A DNA stretch of 64,000 nucleotides from Macrothele yani (GCA_039090855.1 CM077011.1:18291001-18355000), one strand, 5' to 3'. Shown: positions 11,392-23,379, counted from the first letter of the stretch. The notes: generated by a model from the sequence alone, not told the origin. Numbers and translations: made by a program.

Positions 11392-11715
11392 TCATGAAAG
11401 AAATACGGGATTACGCCATATAATACAAATTTTGAAGATGACAATCCGATTTTTGGCGTAAATGTGACAAGGATGGTAAGTCAGATAATATCTGAAAACT
11501 TGAAAATTTTCATCGTCCTGGAGCGGGACTCGAACCCGCGTCTCCCAGAAAACGTTTAGGTATGCTAACCACTACACCACCCAGAACGACCAAGTTTCAA
11601 GTTTCCATTCAATTTGAATTATCTGACTTACCATCCTTGTCACATTTACGCCAAAAATCGGATTGTCATCTTCAAAATTTGTATTATATGGCGTAATCCC
11701 GTATTTCTTTCATGA
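11392..11715 (-). mobile_element. Foldback SINE2: 98-bp perfect inverted repeats around a tRNA-like core
   Basis: The left arm 11392-11489 and right arm 11618-11715 are exact reverse complements by eye. Between them, at about 11515-11586 on the minus strand, lies a tRNA-like sequence with A box GTGTAGTGGTTAGC and B box GGGTTCGAGTCCC, framed by sequences able to form a 7-bp acceptor stem (TTCTGGG with TCCAGGA). The anticodon stem and loop are imperfect, so this is a tRNA-derived SINE head (Glu/Asp-like) and probably not a working tRNA. The arms equal the 3' tail of SINE2 at 11943-12022, so the unit looks like a SINE with its tail duplicated in inverted orientation. Confidence 0.85.
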
Positions 11716-11817
11716 TTAATCTGCTTCTCCGGGCAATCACGGGATAGGATTATTAACCTCCAGATTCGCTAAAAATGAATGCCGGTTACTTCGACTAGCG
11801 AACCCTGTGATGGTTAA

Positions 11818-12022
11818 ATTCAAATTCAAATTGAATGGAAACTTGAAACTTGGTCGTTCTGGGTGGTGTAGTGGTTAGCATACCTAGGCGTTTTCTGGGA
11901 GACGCGGGTTCGAGTCCCGCTCCAGGACGATGAAAATTTTCAAATTTTCAGATATTATCTGACTTACCATCCTTGTCACATTTACGCCAAAAATCGGATT
12001 GTCATCTTAAAAATTTGTGTTT
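11818..12022 (+). mobile_element. SINE2 copy (tRNA-Glu/Asp-like head)
   Basis: Same head as the foldback unit just upstream (GGTGGTGTAGTGGTTAGC, B box GGGTTCGAGTCCC), now on the plus strand, followed once by the tail CTGACTTACCATCCTTGTC. Its anticodon stem is better paired (CCTAG with CTGGG). The two SINE2 units are head-to-head, about 100 bp apart. Confidence 0.85.
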
Positions 12023-12530
12023 TAATAATTTGTTTTACCTTGTTCAGGTCGAGCTACTTTGTGTATATTCATGAATCTTCATCTCCTGCATTTAATTTGT
12101 TGCATTGCAACTTTCCTATCATCAAATGTTACGCAGGTGGCATTCATACTGGGAGCTTATTTAAAGAATTTCTTATTAAAACAATTTTCTGCACTGTCCT
12201 TTCTCTATGACACTACATACATTTTCCCCCTTACTTCAAAACCCAGTAAAAGCTATGCACATTCTATTTTGCGAAATCAAAAATTACTAATCAATGCACT
12301 AGTGTCCACGTTTTGGAGATTTTCATTTCATTTATTTGGTATTTCGGTTGTTACAATGTGCGTTAGACATTCAAATGTAAAGCAAAATTAATACAGCCAC
12401 AACCAGGAAGTAAAGGGGAAACGGTCACCGCGAGGCCTGACGAGCCCTCTCATCCTGGTGAATAAACACAAAAAATATCGAAAAACAAAACAAGCCAGAA
12501 GCATCGTATAAGCCGTTTAGGAGATTAATA
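12023..12530. other. AT-rich DNA with a hydrophobic 110-codon frame
   Basis: A plus-strand frame at 12059-12391 encodes a Leu/Phe-rich peptide with no recognised motif, and it is probably chance. Nothing else is seen before the Tc1 terminus at 12531. Confidence 0.4.
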
Positions 12531-14070
12531 CACTGGCGTGCAAAAATTAAGGACGAGACGGTTTATCGAATATAACGCTGTGCAGAAGTGCTCCACATCG
12601 ACTTAAATCATACCAAAGATCCCCAAGATGTAGGAATATGGGACAAGTGAGCAAAACCGTCCAAACAAGGAATCCAAAGGATACAAAGGCACTTTATTGA
12701 AAAGGTAGCTTCGAGCATAACTGGACAGAAGACAGAAACGTCCATGTGACCAAGACAAATCCAGTCTTTAGTAGAGGATATGATCACCCCTGACTGCGTT
12801 GCAGGATTTACAACGTCTGTCCATGCTGAAGAAGAGGTTGTCCAGGAGCTGTTCAGGCATCGCGGCCCATTCCTCTTGTAGCGCCAATCGCAGCTGCGGA
12901 ATCGTTGCTGGCGGCTGGTGACGTGCTACCAAGCGTCTCCCGAGAAGGTCCCACACGTGTTCCATTGGATTTAGGTCCGGGGACATTGCGGTCCAATCCA
13001 TGCGTTGAATATCTTTACTCTCCAACAGCTCTGCGACAGCCACTGTACGATGAGGTGTAGCGTTGTCGTCCATGAAGAGGAACTCAGGACCCACAGCACC
13101 TCTAAACAGACGCACATGAGGCAGAATAACCTCGGTACAATAGCGGACACCAGTGACTGAACCTCCTTGGAAGATGTGGAGGTCAGTACGGCTACCAAGC
13201 ACGATACCGCCCCAAACGAGAACTCCGCCACTTCCAACCCGGTCCGTTTCGATGATATTGGAGGTGTGATTGCGTGTTTCCTGCCATCTCTAGATGTGTA
13301 TACGTCCAGAATCGCTCGTCAGACTAAATCGGCTCTCATCCGTAAAGAGAACTCGACCCCATTGCTGATGTGTCCAGTTCTTGTGTTTCTGGCACCACAG
13401 AAACCGCAGTCTCCGATGAGCAGGCGTTAACGGCACTCACCGTAATGGTCTTCGTGCAAATAGACCACTTTTGTGCAGCCTCCTGGCCACGGTAAAACGC
13501 GATAACGGACGTCCAGTTCTCTATTGCAGGTGCCTTGCGATTTCTCCCGCTGTCTGCCGTCTGTCTCTTCTCGCCTGTAGGACAATATACCATCGTCCGC
13601 CGCCGTGGTTGCTCATGGACGACCACTGGTAAACTCTCTGACAGCTGTTCGTGTCGTTTGAAATATTCTCCATGTTCGTGAAACTATGCTGTGAGCGATC
13701 CCGAACTCCTCGGCCACACAAGTCACACTTCGACCTTCTTCCAACTTCCCGATGACGCGACCTCGGGTAAAGTCATCCAGATGTCGTCTACTGGATTGCC
13801 TGTTGGCCATATCACACGGTGGCAGCAACTCGACGTCGTTCAAACCGATGTACACCGTGCAATATCTTTCACCGAATTGCTGAGCGTACACCGCCCGTGT
13901 GCTTTGTCCCGTTCCGATACCCCCCTCCCAACGTCATGCTGCATATATGCGCATGCCCTACCGTACCGGACCCTAGTCTATCTATTGAGTGGTCTTTCGG
14001 TCCGTTCTTCCTGCTCGTTCCGCTGTTATGCTAATTTCTCCTCTTCGTCCTTAATTTTAGCACATTACTT
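12531..14070 (-). mobile_element. Tc1-like element, DDE motif intact but frame broken
   Basis: The left TIR CACTGGCGTGCAAAAATTAA and a decayed right TIR (14042-14070) abut TA at 12529-12530 and 14071-14072. The transposase lies on the minus strand from the ATG at 13810 (MANRQSSRRHLDDFTRGRV, helix-turn-helix) to 12768. The blocks FTDESRF, FMDDNATPHRT and SPDLNPMEHVWDLL keep all three expected acidic residues, although frameshifts or stops near 13620, 13340 and 13250 break the protein. About 1.54 kb, typical of Tc1-like elements. Confidence 0.9.
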
Positions 14071-14072
14071 TA

Positions 14073-14815
14073 TAATAATAATAGGGGCATCACGAAACTG
14101 ATTGCAGGATAGTTAGTGTTGTTTAAGTTTTATTTTAAACAAATTATAATTATTAATAGCTAATAATTGTGGTGGGAGCGGATTCCAAATCTGTGGGCCA
14201 GCATAATTAATTAGAGCTCTAGAACGTTCATGTGAAGGGATTCAAGGGATCAGTGAGGTTTTATGTCTAGTTCAGTAAGAATGGTGAGGGACAGTTAAAG
14301 AAATTAAAGAAGAGAATAAGTCATTCTTTACCCTTTTAAACATGAGTTTTGCCAAGTTAAAACGGTATAACTGATCTATATTTAATACATGAACATCATT
14401 AATCTGCAATCTAGGGAGAAAATTAGGATTTGAAAAGGAGGAACCTGAAAGTCTGAATTGCACCAGTTTCAAAAAACTATTTTGTAATCTTTGAAGTTTA
14501 GTTAAGTTATAATTGGTAGTCGAGCCCCAGACCGAAATACAATATGAGAAGTAGGGATAAAGTAAAGTTTAATTAAGTAAAATCATAATTTTCGGAGACA
14601 AACAAGCCATAACTCTCCCAATGATTCCAATATTTCGAGAAATTAGGGAAATAAGATAATCAATGTGAGAGTTGGATTTAAGAACCGACTGAATAAGAAC
14701 ACCTAACAATTTTAAACTTTGTACAACCTCAACCTGTGTGTTATTTAAAATTATAGAATGTAGAGGGTTTGTATTGATACTAAAGATATTTTTAAAATAA
14801 AGTAGCAATATGTTA
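14073..14815 (-). mobile_element. 5'-truncated CR1/Jockey-type LINE, RT C-terminus
   Basis: Minus-strand coding runs from about 14810 to 14100: SLKLLGVLIQSVLKSNSHID, then PYFSYCISVWGSTTNYNL with KLQRLQNSF, then PQIWNPLPPQL. These are the thumb and C-terminal landmarks of CR1/Jockey-like reverse transcriptases. Several in-frame stops (near 14568 and after 14272) make it a pseudogene. The 3' end has an ATT-trinucleotide tail at 14075-14090, directly abutting the Tc1 element at 12531-14070. Confidence 0.75.
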
Positions 14816-14839
14816 GAACACCTACCTAATAACGGATAT

Positions 14840-14985
14840 AATGTATGGATAATGGAAACTCCAAGAGAATTCCAAAAGGATATTTACTTTTGTTTCATTG
14901 AAGTTTTTGACTGTGTGCACCATGCAAGATTTCGAGATGTTTTGAAATTCCTGAGAGTACCAGATCGCATAATCAGTCATTTGAG
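14840..14985 (+). mobile_element. LINE reverse-transcriptase scrap
   Basis: A plus-strand frame reads FQKDIYFCFIEVFDCVHH and then LRVPDRIISHL, resembling the FIDY.KAFD.V block and following IPDHL segment of LINE reverse transcriptases. Only ~45 codons remain, and one or more residues of the catalytic block are missing. It is in opposite orientation to the CR1-like remnant next to it, so it comes from a different insertion. Confidence 0.5.
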
Positions 14986-15412
14986 GGTGTCACGTCAATT
15001 CGTCGCCTGCGTCAATTCGTTGAGTACGACAATTCGTAGCCTGCGTCAATTCGTCGAATGTCAATTTGTCAAGGACCAATACGTAGAGTTTACAAATTTT
15101 GGTTACATACAAAACGAATGCAGGAAAACCTACGATTTCGAACGTCTTCCACCTTGATCATATTTATAAGGTTTGGGCACTCAGGCTGGATAGGAATATT
15201 ACGCTTTTTCTTTGGCACTAAAAATATAAGACGGTTTTTTGGAACATGTTGGGGTCAGGTGGGTCAGAGTTTCCCCACATACAAAATTTTCTTAAAATCT
15301 ACAGTTTTGAATTTAGAACCACCAAATTCTGGTATATTTTCTCATGGTACTCTAACTTAGACGGTTCCGGGGACGAGTTGGGGCCCTGGGGTCAGAGCTC
15401 TCCCCCTCCCTC

Positions 15413-15447
<35 letters not shown>

Positions 15448-17440
15448 TGTCATAAAATCTACAGTTTTCACTTTAGAACCACCAAATTTTGTATACTATC
15501 TCACGAAACTCTAACTTCTACTGTAGACGGTTTTCGGATGAGGATGGAGCCCGGGAGTCAGAGCCCCCCCCTCCCCCTCCTCCCTTACAAAATTTTCGTA
15601 AAATCTACAGTTTTCAATTTAGAACCATCAAATTTGGTATACTATCTCATGGTAGTCTAACTTAAACGGTAGACGGTTTTCGGAATAGGTCGGGCCCCGG
15701 GGCTTCAGAGACCTCATACAAAATTTTCGTAAAATCTACAGTTTTCAATTTAGAACCACCAGATTTGGTATACTATCTCACGATATTCCAACTTAGACGG
15801 TAGAAGGCTTTTGGAAGGGGTTGGAGCCCGGGGGTCAGAGACCCCCCTCCTCAAAAAATATCGAACAATCTACAGTTTTCAATTCAGAACCACCAAATTT
15901 GGTATCATGAAACTCTAACTTAGGCGGTAGACTGTTTTCGGGACGGGTCCGGGCTCGAGGGGTCAGAGCCCCCATACAAAATTTCGTAAAATCTTCGGTT
16001 TTCAATTTAGAACCACTGAATTTGGGATCTTATCTCGTGGTTCTCTAGCTTAGAAGGTAGACGGTTTTGGGAACGGGTCGGGCACGGGATTACAGCCCCC
16101 CCCCATAAAAAAATTCGCAAAATCTACATTTCAAAATTGCCTTTATTCTTCAGTAAAATAACATTTCTATGTACATGACAATGGAATTCTGCCAATAAAT
16201 ACAGCGGTATATACATCAGCTGGAAAGTTCCAGTGAAACGTAAAACAAAATATTGTTAAAATCATAAAAAAAAAATTATTTCGCCACGTAGGGCGAAGGA
16301 GAGGCAGACAATAAAGCACGAGCGATACAAAAGAAAATGTTTACCTACAGTATTGTAGACAGGGCAAGACATGATTCTATACTATGCACAAATTCCAATT
16401 AAGCATTACTACCATACTAAAGATTAAACATTAGGTACTAATTCACAGAAATGCAACAGTGATGCTACATTCAAAATTTACAACATATGTACAGAAGTAT
16501 TCAGTGACAAGGGGAAATAACGCTAAATGTACTCAGAAGGGCATCTTGTTACATTATATTATACACACAGTGACTAATATTTTAAAAAAATATTCAACAT
16601 AATGAAGGGGACATTGCGTGGGCAGTAAACTGTGCAGAAGGAAGAATTATATACAACAACATAAAACCCAACATTATCGAAGAGAACATGGGAAACATGG
16701 TGAGCTATCTTCAATGGCACATTAAAACAGAAAAATCACAAATAGCGAAGCACCAAAATTAATACGTAAAAACATGATTTGTTACAGTGAACGTGGGCGA
16801 CAACAAAAATCCCACTTATAGGTTGAGATGTAACTGCAAATTGTATATATGGAACCACCCAGCCGATTGGGCCCAAGTGGATTGAAAAACGCTATCGGTG
16901 TTTGTTGAGGCAGCACGAGAGTGCTCCATTTGGAGGCGAGTGGTTAACCGTGCTAGGAAGCGTCTCCGAATGATAGCACTTGCCTCCTGAGGAGGTGGCA
17001 TAAGAGCGGGGAAGCGTTGTTGAAGATGGAAAGCATAGACAGTGAACTTCACAAGAAGAAAAATATAACGGCACACAGGAGGCAAGTGAGTAGGTGGATG
17101 CTTTGTTTGGAGTAGCCAAGCACAGTTTTCAATTTGGAACCACCAACTTTGGTATACTATCTCACGAAACTCTAACTTACACTGTAGATGGTTTTCGGAA
17201 GCGGTTGGAGATAGGGGGGCTCAGAGCCCCCCCATATAAAATTTTCGTAAAATCTACAGTTTCCAATTTAGAACGACCAAATTTGGTATACTACCTCGTT
17301 GTATTGTAAATTAGACCGCAGAGGGAATGGGTCGGTGGCCGGTGTGAAGGAGCCCCATTCAAAATTTTCGTAAAACTTACATTTTTTACTCTTAAGAACT
17401 GCATCCCAATACAGCACTCATATAACCCACCTACGCTGTA
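14985..17440 (+). repeat. Array B: short GTCAATTCGTCG head plus ~130-bp tandem units
   Basis: A head of 12-20-bp GTCAATTCGTCG-like repeats (14985-15090) precedes about ten diverged ~130-bp units. The unit carries GTAAAATCTACAGTTTTCAA, ACCACCAAATTTGGTATACT, CTCATGGTACTCTAACTTAG, GACGGTTTTCGG and a GGGTCAGAGCCCCCC segment. A (CA)n run lies at 15415-15443. The array is interrupted by a LINE at about 16129-17120 and then resumes. Array C at 23.4-24.4 kb is the same composite in reverse. Confidence 0.85.
16129..17120 (-). mobile_element. 5'-truncated LINE inserted in array B (L1/Tx1-like, tentative)
   Basis: It interrupts one array unit, which ends ...AATCTACA and resumes CACAGTTTTCAA. The minus strand encodes a C-terminal peptide at 16816-17085 (RYIFLLVKFTVYAFHLQQ) and ends with a polyadenylation-type AATAAA just before ATTTTGAAA at 16130-16150. 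The copy nested at 32083-32872 has a matching peptide and the same AATAAA..ATTTTGAAA terminus, which supports a real family. Clade assignment is from the shape of the C-terminus only. Confidence 0.65.
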
Positions 17441-17444
17441 AGTT

Positions 17445-18364
17445 AGAGGCTGTAGATAACAATAAAGTGCAAAAATACCCAGTTAATAGTGTATTAAAAA
17501 CACAAATAATAAACGTTAGCTTTCACCACCAACGGGTGCCTTATCAGGCAGAAATACAATGTAATGTAAATTATTTTTTGTTTCGCATAATTAAATTAAC
17601 TAAATCAAAAAAATTAAAATAAGTTTACTGGAAATTTACGGAAATACCTTTTTTATTCATTAACTTTCACCCGCTGAACTTGGAGCAAATCTGAGATCAG
17701 ATTTGGAATCACCACCATGAAATTAGTCTAAAACAGCTGCAAACGTCCACGCCAGAATTTTATTTTTGTTGTTGTTGACCAGTGTTATATTTCGTTGTAA
17801 AAACAACGGATTTTTTTAAAACTTTAGTAACAAACACAATCCAGTCATTAAATTAACGTAGAAAATGTATTGTTTATACCTTAGGACGCAGTGCTACCTA
17901 ATGGCATAAATAGTATTTCACGCCTACTGGGCAATCATCAAAATTCTATTGTCTCCAAGGTTAATGTTATAGCCAATTATTATTCATCCAGTTCGGCCTT
18001 GGCAGAGCAGCCACAAAATGATTGAAAATTGGGGAAGTTGTCATGAATTCAGGAACATAAGGTACGTACGCGATATCCCAATCTCCTCAAAAACCCAAAG
18101 ATATTAGTGAATAGTTACTCACATTATTCACAATCTTATTTCCTGATTGAAACTTCGTAACACGCGTGGCACGACAATCGCCGTTTATTTCAGATATTAT
18201 TTGTTCAAACGAAACAGAAACTTGTGGGTAAGGACAGCACTCAAGAGTTCTGTCTTTATCTTTCTCTTTCTTTAGGAGCATTTAATGAATAAACTTTCTA
18301 TTATGGAAGAACGAACCTCCTTTATTTTGTAATTTCTAGGTATTTCTTGAAATTCATTAAAGCT
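17445..18364. other. AT-rich DNA with two weak hammerhead-like cores
   Basis: No coding signal. On the minus strand, CTGATAAGG..GGTGGTGAAAG (near 17530-17557) and TTGATGATTGCCC..GGCGTGAAATA (near 17912-17945) resemble decayed hammerhead cores of Penelope-type termini. Each lacks one consensus core base. Confidence 0.35.
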
Positions 18365-18390
18365 AGAAATCATCATCATCATCATCATTG

Positions 18391-19971
18391 TCAACCATTA
18401 TCAATCCACTGCTGGACGAAGGTCTCCCCAAGTTTCCTCCACAACGGTCTGTCTTGTGCCAGTCTCCTCCATGTCACTCCCGCATATTTACGAATTTCAT
18501 CCACCCATCTCCCATGTGGTCTTTTTCTGGGTCTTTTCCTGTCCCTTGGAATCCAATCTAAAATTTCGGCTGTCCATCTATGGTCTGTCCTTCTGGCAGT
18601 ATGTCCAGCCCATTGCCATTTCAGGGATTTAACTCTGATCATGATGTCTTCCACTCTCGTCATTTTTCGGATCCACGAGTTCCTCTTCTTATCTCTCCTG
18701 GTTATACCAAACATGCACCTCTCCATGCTTCTTTGAGTTGTCTGCAGCCTTTGTATGTCTCTTTTAGTTAAGGTCCACGTCTCTGCACCATACGTAAGCA
18801 CTGGAAGGATGCATTGATCAAACACTTTTCTTTTAAGACATAATGGCATATTGCTCTTGAAAATTATGCTGTTTCTTCCAAAAGCTCTCCAGGCAAGTTT
18901 TGTACGCCGATTAATTTCTTCATCAATGTGACCCTCACTTGATATCTGCTGTCCAAGATAAACATACGTATCTGTTATCTCCAGTTTTTCTCCATCTATC
19001 GATAAATCTTCATTTCTTGTAAAAGCATTGAACATCACTTTTGTCTTCTGAAAGTTCATTTTTAATCCCACTTCTTTACTCTTGTCAGCAAGTTCCTGGA
19101 TCATACTCTGTAGCTCTGATGGGGTAGTTGCAAAAATGACTACGTCATCAGCAAAACGAAGGTGGGTTAGATAATCTCCATTAATCTTTATCCCCTTGTT
19201 TTCCCAGTTCAGTGATTGAAAGACATTTTCCAATGTGGCATTAAAGAGCTTCGGAGATATGGTGTCACCTTGTCTCACTCCCTTTCCAATTTTTATGTGT
19301 GTTGTATTTTCAAACAGCCTAATCTTTGCACTTGCATTTTCATAGATGTTATTAATAATATTAATGTATGCATCTTCAATACCGCAGGATTTCAGAGCCG
19401 TGGTAACTGCTGATGGTTTCACCGAATCAAAGGCTTTTTCATAATCGATAAAAGCCATGCACAATGGAAGTTCATATTCCCTCGCTCTTTCAATCAGTTC
19501 TCTCAGTACGTGGATATGATCTATTGTGCTGTAGCCACTCCTGAATCCAGCTTGTTCTCTCGGTTGAGCCATGTCCAGTGTTACCTTCAAGCGGTGTGAA
19601 AGAACTTTAGTGAAGATTTTATAAACCACTGATAGGAGGCTGATAGGTCTGTAGTTCCTGAGATCCTCAATGTCACCTTTTTTATGTAGCAGGATCATTG
19701 TAGCATTGTTCCAATCCTCAGGAATCTTCCCTTCATTAAGGCATCGAGTGAAAATTTGGGCGAGTACTGTTTCAATTTCTCCACTTGCTTCTTGTATGAT
19801 GTCTATAGTAATTCCATCTTCTCCTGGAGCTTTCCCCCGCTTCATGTTCTTGATTGCATGAGCAACTTCTGCTGGGAGGACTGGAAGAACTCTGGTACCT
19901 TTCATGATGTCTGGAGTACATGTATCATCCCTTTCATATAATTTGGAGTAGAAATCTTTCACTCTTGTCAA
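18391..19971 (-). pseudogene. RTE ORF, reverse-transcriptase half
   Basis: About 526 codons. RT blocks in order: KAPGEDGITIDII (block 1), NYRPISLLSVVYKIF (block 2), REQAGFRSGYSTIDHI (block 2a), FIDYEKAFDSV (first catalytic Asp), RQGDTISPKLFN, and RFADDVVIF at about 19140-19160 (catalytic Asp pair). The C-terminal segment with WKWQWAGHTARR-like spacing and WRKLGETFVQQW is typical of RTE elements in arthropods. The frame begins just after the frameshift that separates it from the endonuclease and has no internal stop. Confidence 0.94.
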
Positions 19972-19981
19972 AATTTCGCCT

Positions 19982-21154
19982 CTATTTCTTGTTATAGAAC
20001 CATCTTCTTTTTCTCAGAGCCATAATTTGTTTTCTTCCCTTACTGAGATGTCCCTTTGCTATCTTAAGGCTTTGGTTGTTTTCAATTGCTTTCCTCACTA
20101 GCTCACAGTTGAATTTCCTTACATCTTCAGTGATACTTTTTCGTGTTGTCTTGCATAGCTCTATATATTCCACTTTGGAAGTCACATCTTCTTTAGTTGT
20201 CCTCATCTCTCTTCTTTTTTGCATCAACATTTTGGTTTTTCCTGATAATTTGTTCACATGCAACTTGTTCTTAGACCCAGCTAATTTTGTTGCTGTTTCC
20301 ATTAGAGCTTTGGTTACTTTTCTGTTAACTTCCGAAATATCCACTTCTTCCGATGTTAGGCCTTCTAAAGCAGGGAATCTGTTCTTCAGTTCCAACTTGA
20401 AAGTATTATGGTGTTTTTTAAGGTTGGTTATGTCAATACATTTTGTTTGTCTTATGAGCTTGCTACGTTCCAGTTTAGTGTTGAGGTGCATCTTACATCT
20501 CACCAATCTATGGTCACTACCTGTGTTGAACTTGTTCAGCACACTGCAGTCTTCGATGACGAATTTTTTGTTACACATAATAAAATCAATTTCACTTGTC
20601 GTCCCAATTGGATGTCTCCATGTCCATTTCCTGTGTGACTTTTTCTTGAAAAAGGAGTTTAAGATGAAAAATCCTTCTGCCTCTGCAAACTCAACGAGAG
20701 TATTTCCACGCTGGTTTCTGTTGCCGTGACCGAATTTACCTACTGAAGTTTCATTCTGTTGCCGTTGCCCTATTTTTGCATTGAAATCTCCCATAATTAT
20801 CTTCAAGTGCTGCTTACCTTTATTATTTAGATGACGAATTTCCTCATAAAATTCTTCAATTTCTTCTTCAGGATGACTTGTGGTGGGTGCATAAGTTTGA
20901 ATAATCTGAGCCTGGTATCTTCTCGATAGTTGGATAACGAGTCGTGCAGCTCTGTCAGAGGAACTTTCAACTTCTACCACTTTATCCTTCAGTTTCTTGT
21001 TTATTATAAATCCAACACCACTATTTCTGCCAGTATCTGTCCCACGATAGTAGAAGAGATGTCCACTTTTCAGTTCAATGAGATCTTCTCCTTTTCTCCT
21101 TACCTCACTTAGCCCGACGATGTCCCACTTGATCCTTTGTAGTTCCTCTTCCAA
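19982..21154 (-). pseudogene. RTE ORF, endonuclease half
   Basis: About 390 codons. Endonuclease/exonuclease/phosphatase motifs appear in order: LSEVRRKG near residue 15 (metal-binding Glu), TYAPTTSHP near 90, MGDFNAKIG near 120 (Asp, Asn), and SDHRLV near 220 (Asp-His dyad). These nick the target DNA for target-primed reverse transcription. The usual start lies further upstream: the frame beginning at 21345 (MTPQLKSWPSVSGSW) carries the first part and connects after a 1-nt shift near 21180. The 3' end reads through an extra A near 20014 into a stop, so the protein lacks its RT. Confidence 0.92.
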
Positions 21155-21494
21155 TTCAAGAAGCCTTGAATCAGAAGATAGGAGCGTCCGTTATAGGTAG
21201 CCAAGGTCAGCATCAAATGGCAGCCTAGTCCGGTCCTCCAGGGATTCTTAGCACCCTCTGCCTTCATGTCGCACTGGCCGCTGCCTTGGCCAGGTACATT
21301 CCAGCTGCCGGAGACTGAGGGCCAAGATTTAAGTTGTGGAGTCATTTTGGAGGTGTTTGGCCATAACTCACCACGCTGGCCAAGCGGGTTGGTGAGTGTG
21401 GGATAGCATTTCCTCTGATCCCGATGGTATAGTTATACCGCTATTGGCGGTCGTCAGAGCCCCTTTAGTGGGAACAGGATGCACCACGAGAAAT

Positions 21495-22140
21495 AACATA
21501 CATTAAATAAAAATTCAGTTTGTGCTCCTTTTGCAGAAATCAAACAGCACCCAGTGTTTAAGTTCTAATTTTCTAAAATTTTATTCATATTGACTCCATG
21601 ACTCATCCGCGCAGAAAGGGTTTTCACAAAGCTCTTCCCGGGTAGAACAGAGATGGAAAAGAATTCTACCCAGTAATTATAAATATATATATATTTTTTT
21701 ACGAAGTAACTGCTGCTGTATAATTTAGAAAGCTGGAAATATATATTAAAATAATGCAACAAGCGAAAGTCTCACCAATAGCTGCATTTTAGTGTTATGA
21801 CTTAATAATTTAATGACACATCACTCATTTTTATTCTTTTTATAAAAAATCAGTTTTCCTATTGATTTCCTAACGTTTTTCTGATTTTGTGTACAAGAGG
21901 AATAGTGCAAGGAGACACATTTTAATGGCAGGATAATTGTCGCGATTTCTAATTTTTAGCAATATTTTAAAACAAAATACATGCTTTTTAACAAAGCTTC
22001 TGTTTGGAGCATTACAATAATTCAACACACGCTTGTGATTGAACCCTTCAGTCAAATAATTTCTCCATAATGATTTTTTGTGTTGGTTATGATTTTTCTA
22101 CCACTTTTTGTGCAGCTTGTTGCAGCCAATTTCCTAGCCT
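21495..22140. other. AT-rich intergenic DNA
   Basis: Flanks the RTE 5' end. No feature recognised. Confidence 0.4.
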
Positions 22141-22144
22141 ACGG

Positions 22145-22310
22145 AAGGAAAATGTTTAAGTAGAACGATATATTACGCGTAGGAGAAATGCTCCATGGTG
22201 AAGATTCATTACGCGCAAGAAAAATCCTATAGCGGAATGATTTGGTATGCTAAGGAAAATGCCCCAGCACAATGATTTATTATGCGTGCGGAGAAATGCT
22301 CCAGCAGATA
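22145..22310. repeat. ~45-bp tandem repeat, about four diverged copies
   Basis: Units share GAGAAATGCTCCA, an AATGATT block and ATTATGCGT. Divergence between copies is high. Confidence 0.65.
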
Positions 22311-23375
22311 GATTGAATTTACACGTGCTGTTCCATTTCTTTCATATGGCTGAGTTCCAGTCTAGAATACATTATATGAACGTTCCATTCGTATGTAGAC
22401 CCACTCTTCTTCGAGAAAGCACCTCCATATTATTAGGGTTATCATTCTGTACAATTACAGAGATCCTCACCAAGTATGTATATCAACAACATTCTTACAG
22501 TATATTTTGGCCATTTGATATTACGCTTCGCATAATTTTGGGTGCTTATTGCAAGGCCATGTCCCAATCCCGTTGACCAAGCTGTCATATGCAAATGATT
22601 CTGGCTAAAGTCAGTTGCGCCAGGTGTCGCGTCGTGGATAAGGCATGGATGGTAGTTCTATTAAGAAGTTTGTTTTGAAACTTTCCTGGAATTAGTGACA
22701 TCAAAATAGTGGTGGGCAATTCCTGATAGCTTTAGTTGCTCACATAAATCATTAGTCCTCCAAAAAAGTTAAATCTGGTCTATCATTTGTCTTTTCACTA
22801 AATACAAATACCGAAGCTATGTTTGAATATCATGTAATCTTTACACAAACATTCACTAACATCACTTGGAAAGATTGAAAAATTGTATTTAACTTTTCGT
22901 TTTCAGACTCATTCCAGTGTCAGACGCGGCTCTGGTTCATTCCTGTTCCTACGACTGTGCTTTCCGAACTAGGCAAAAAACTTTTATAAATTGAAATGCT
23001 CATGAGATTAGTTAAATGTCAAGAAACGCAAATAGCGTTTCTAATGTTTTTGATAAGCAACTAATAGAAAGGCAAATAAACAACGCATTTTTTTTATGTA
23101 AGGTAAGCTTAGAAGGATAATCTTTTTGTATCTGGGCCTGGGATCCAAAGCCGAATGAAGCATGGGTATTTCGTTTGCCTTACGGTGCTAGATCTGTCCA
23201 TTCCCTGCTGTCAGTAGCTTCAAATTTGGGACGGGCATGTTTTTATATCTTTAGGTTCTAATTGGAGTTATTAAACTAAAAAAAACTGTTTATTTCACAT
23301 TCAAAGCCAATCAACAATTACAAATTAATAGAAAAGTATTCTTGGCCAGGTCTCACACAGATAAAGCGGTCTGTT
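22311..23375. other. AT-rich DNA with a possible decayed SINE1 trace
   Basis: At about 22625-22760 a GCATGGATG..CTTTCCTGGAATTAGTGAC..TGGGCAATT..GTTGCTCA series follows the order of SINE1 body segments with heavy decay. Nothing else recognised. Confidence 0.3.
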
Positions 23376-23379
23376 TTCA

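Larger units (their letters stand above)
18371..21488 (-). mobile_element. Near full-length RTE-clade LINE, copy 1
   Basis: About 3.1 kb between matching AGAAAT hexamers at 18365-18370 and 21489-21494. On the minus strand it has a 5' region (21345-21488), an apurinic-type endonuclease, a reverse transcriptase and a (ATG)n 3' tail at 18371-18388. Compared with copy 2 at 29092-31397 it has one extra A near 20014, which splits the ORF. A separate 1-nt shift near 21180 affects the N-terminus. Otherwise the frame is open, so this is a young copy that stopped coding through two single-base changes, or these are assembly errors. Confidence 0.95.

Noticed and set aside
11515..11586. Functional tRNA gene
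   Set aside because: The anticodon stem is mismatched and position 33 is not T; the sequence is dispersed with a SINE tail.
20076..20729. 217-codon plus-strand frame (and its twin at 29071-29688)
   Set aside because: Antisense shadow of the RTE ORF. The twin copies show it only because the sense sequence is shared.
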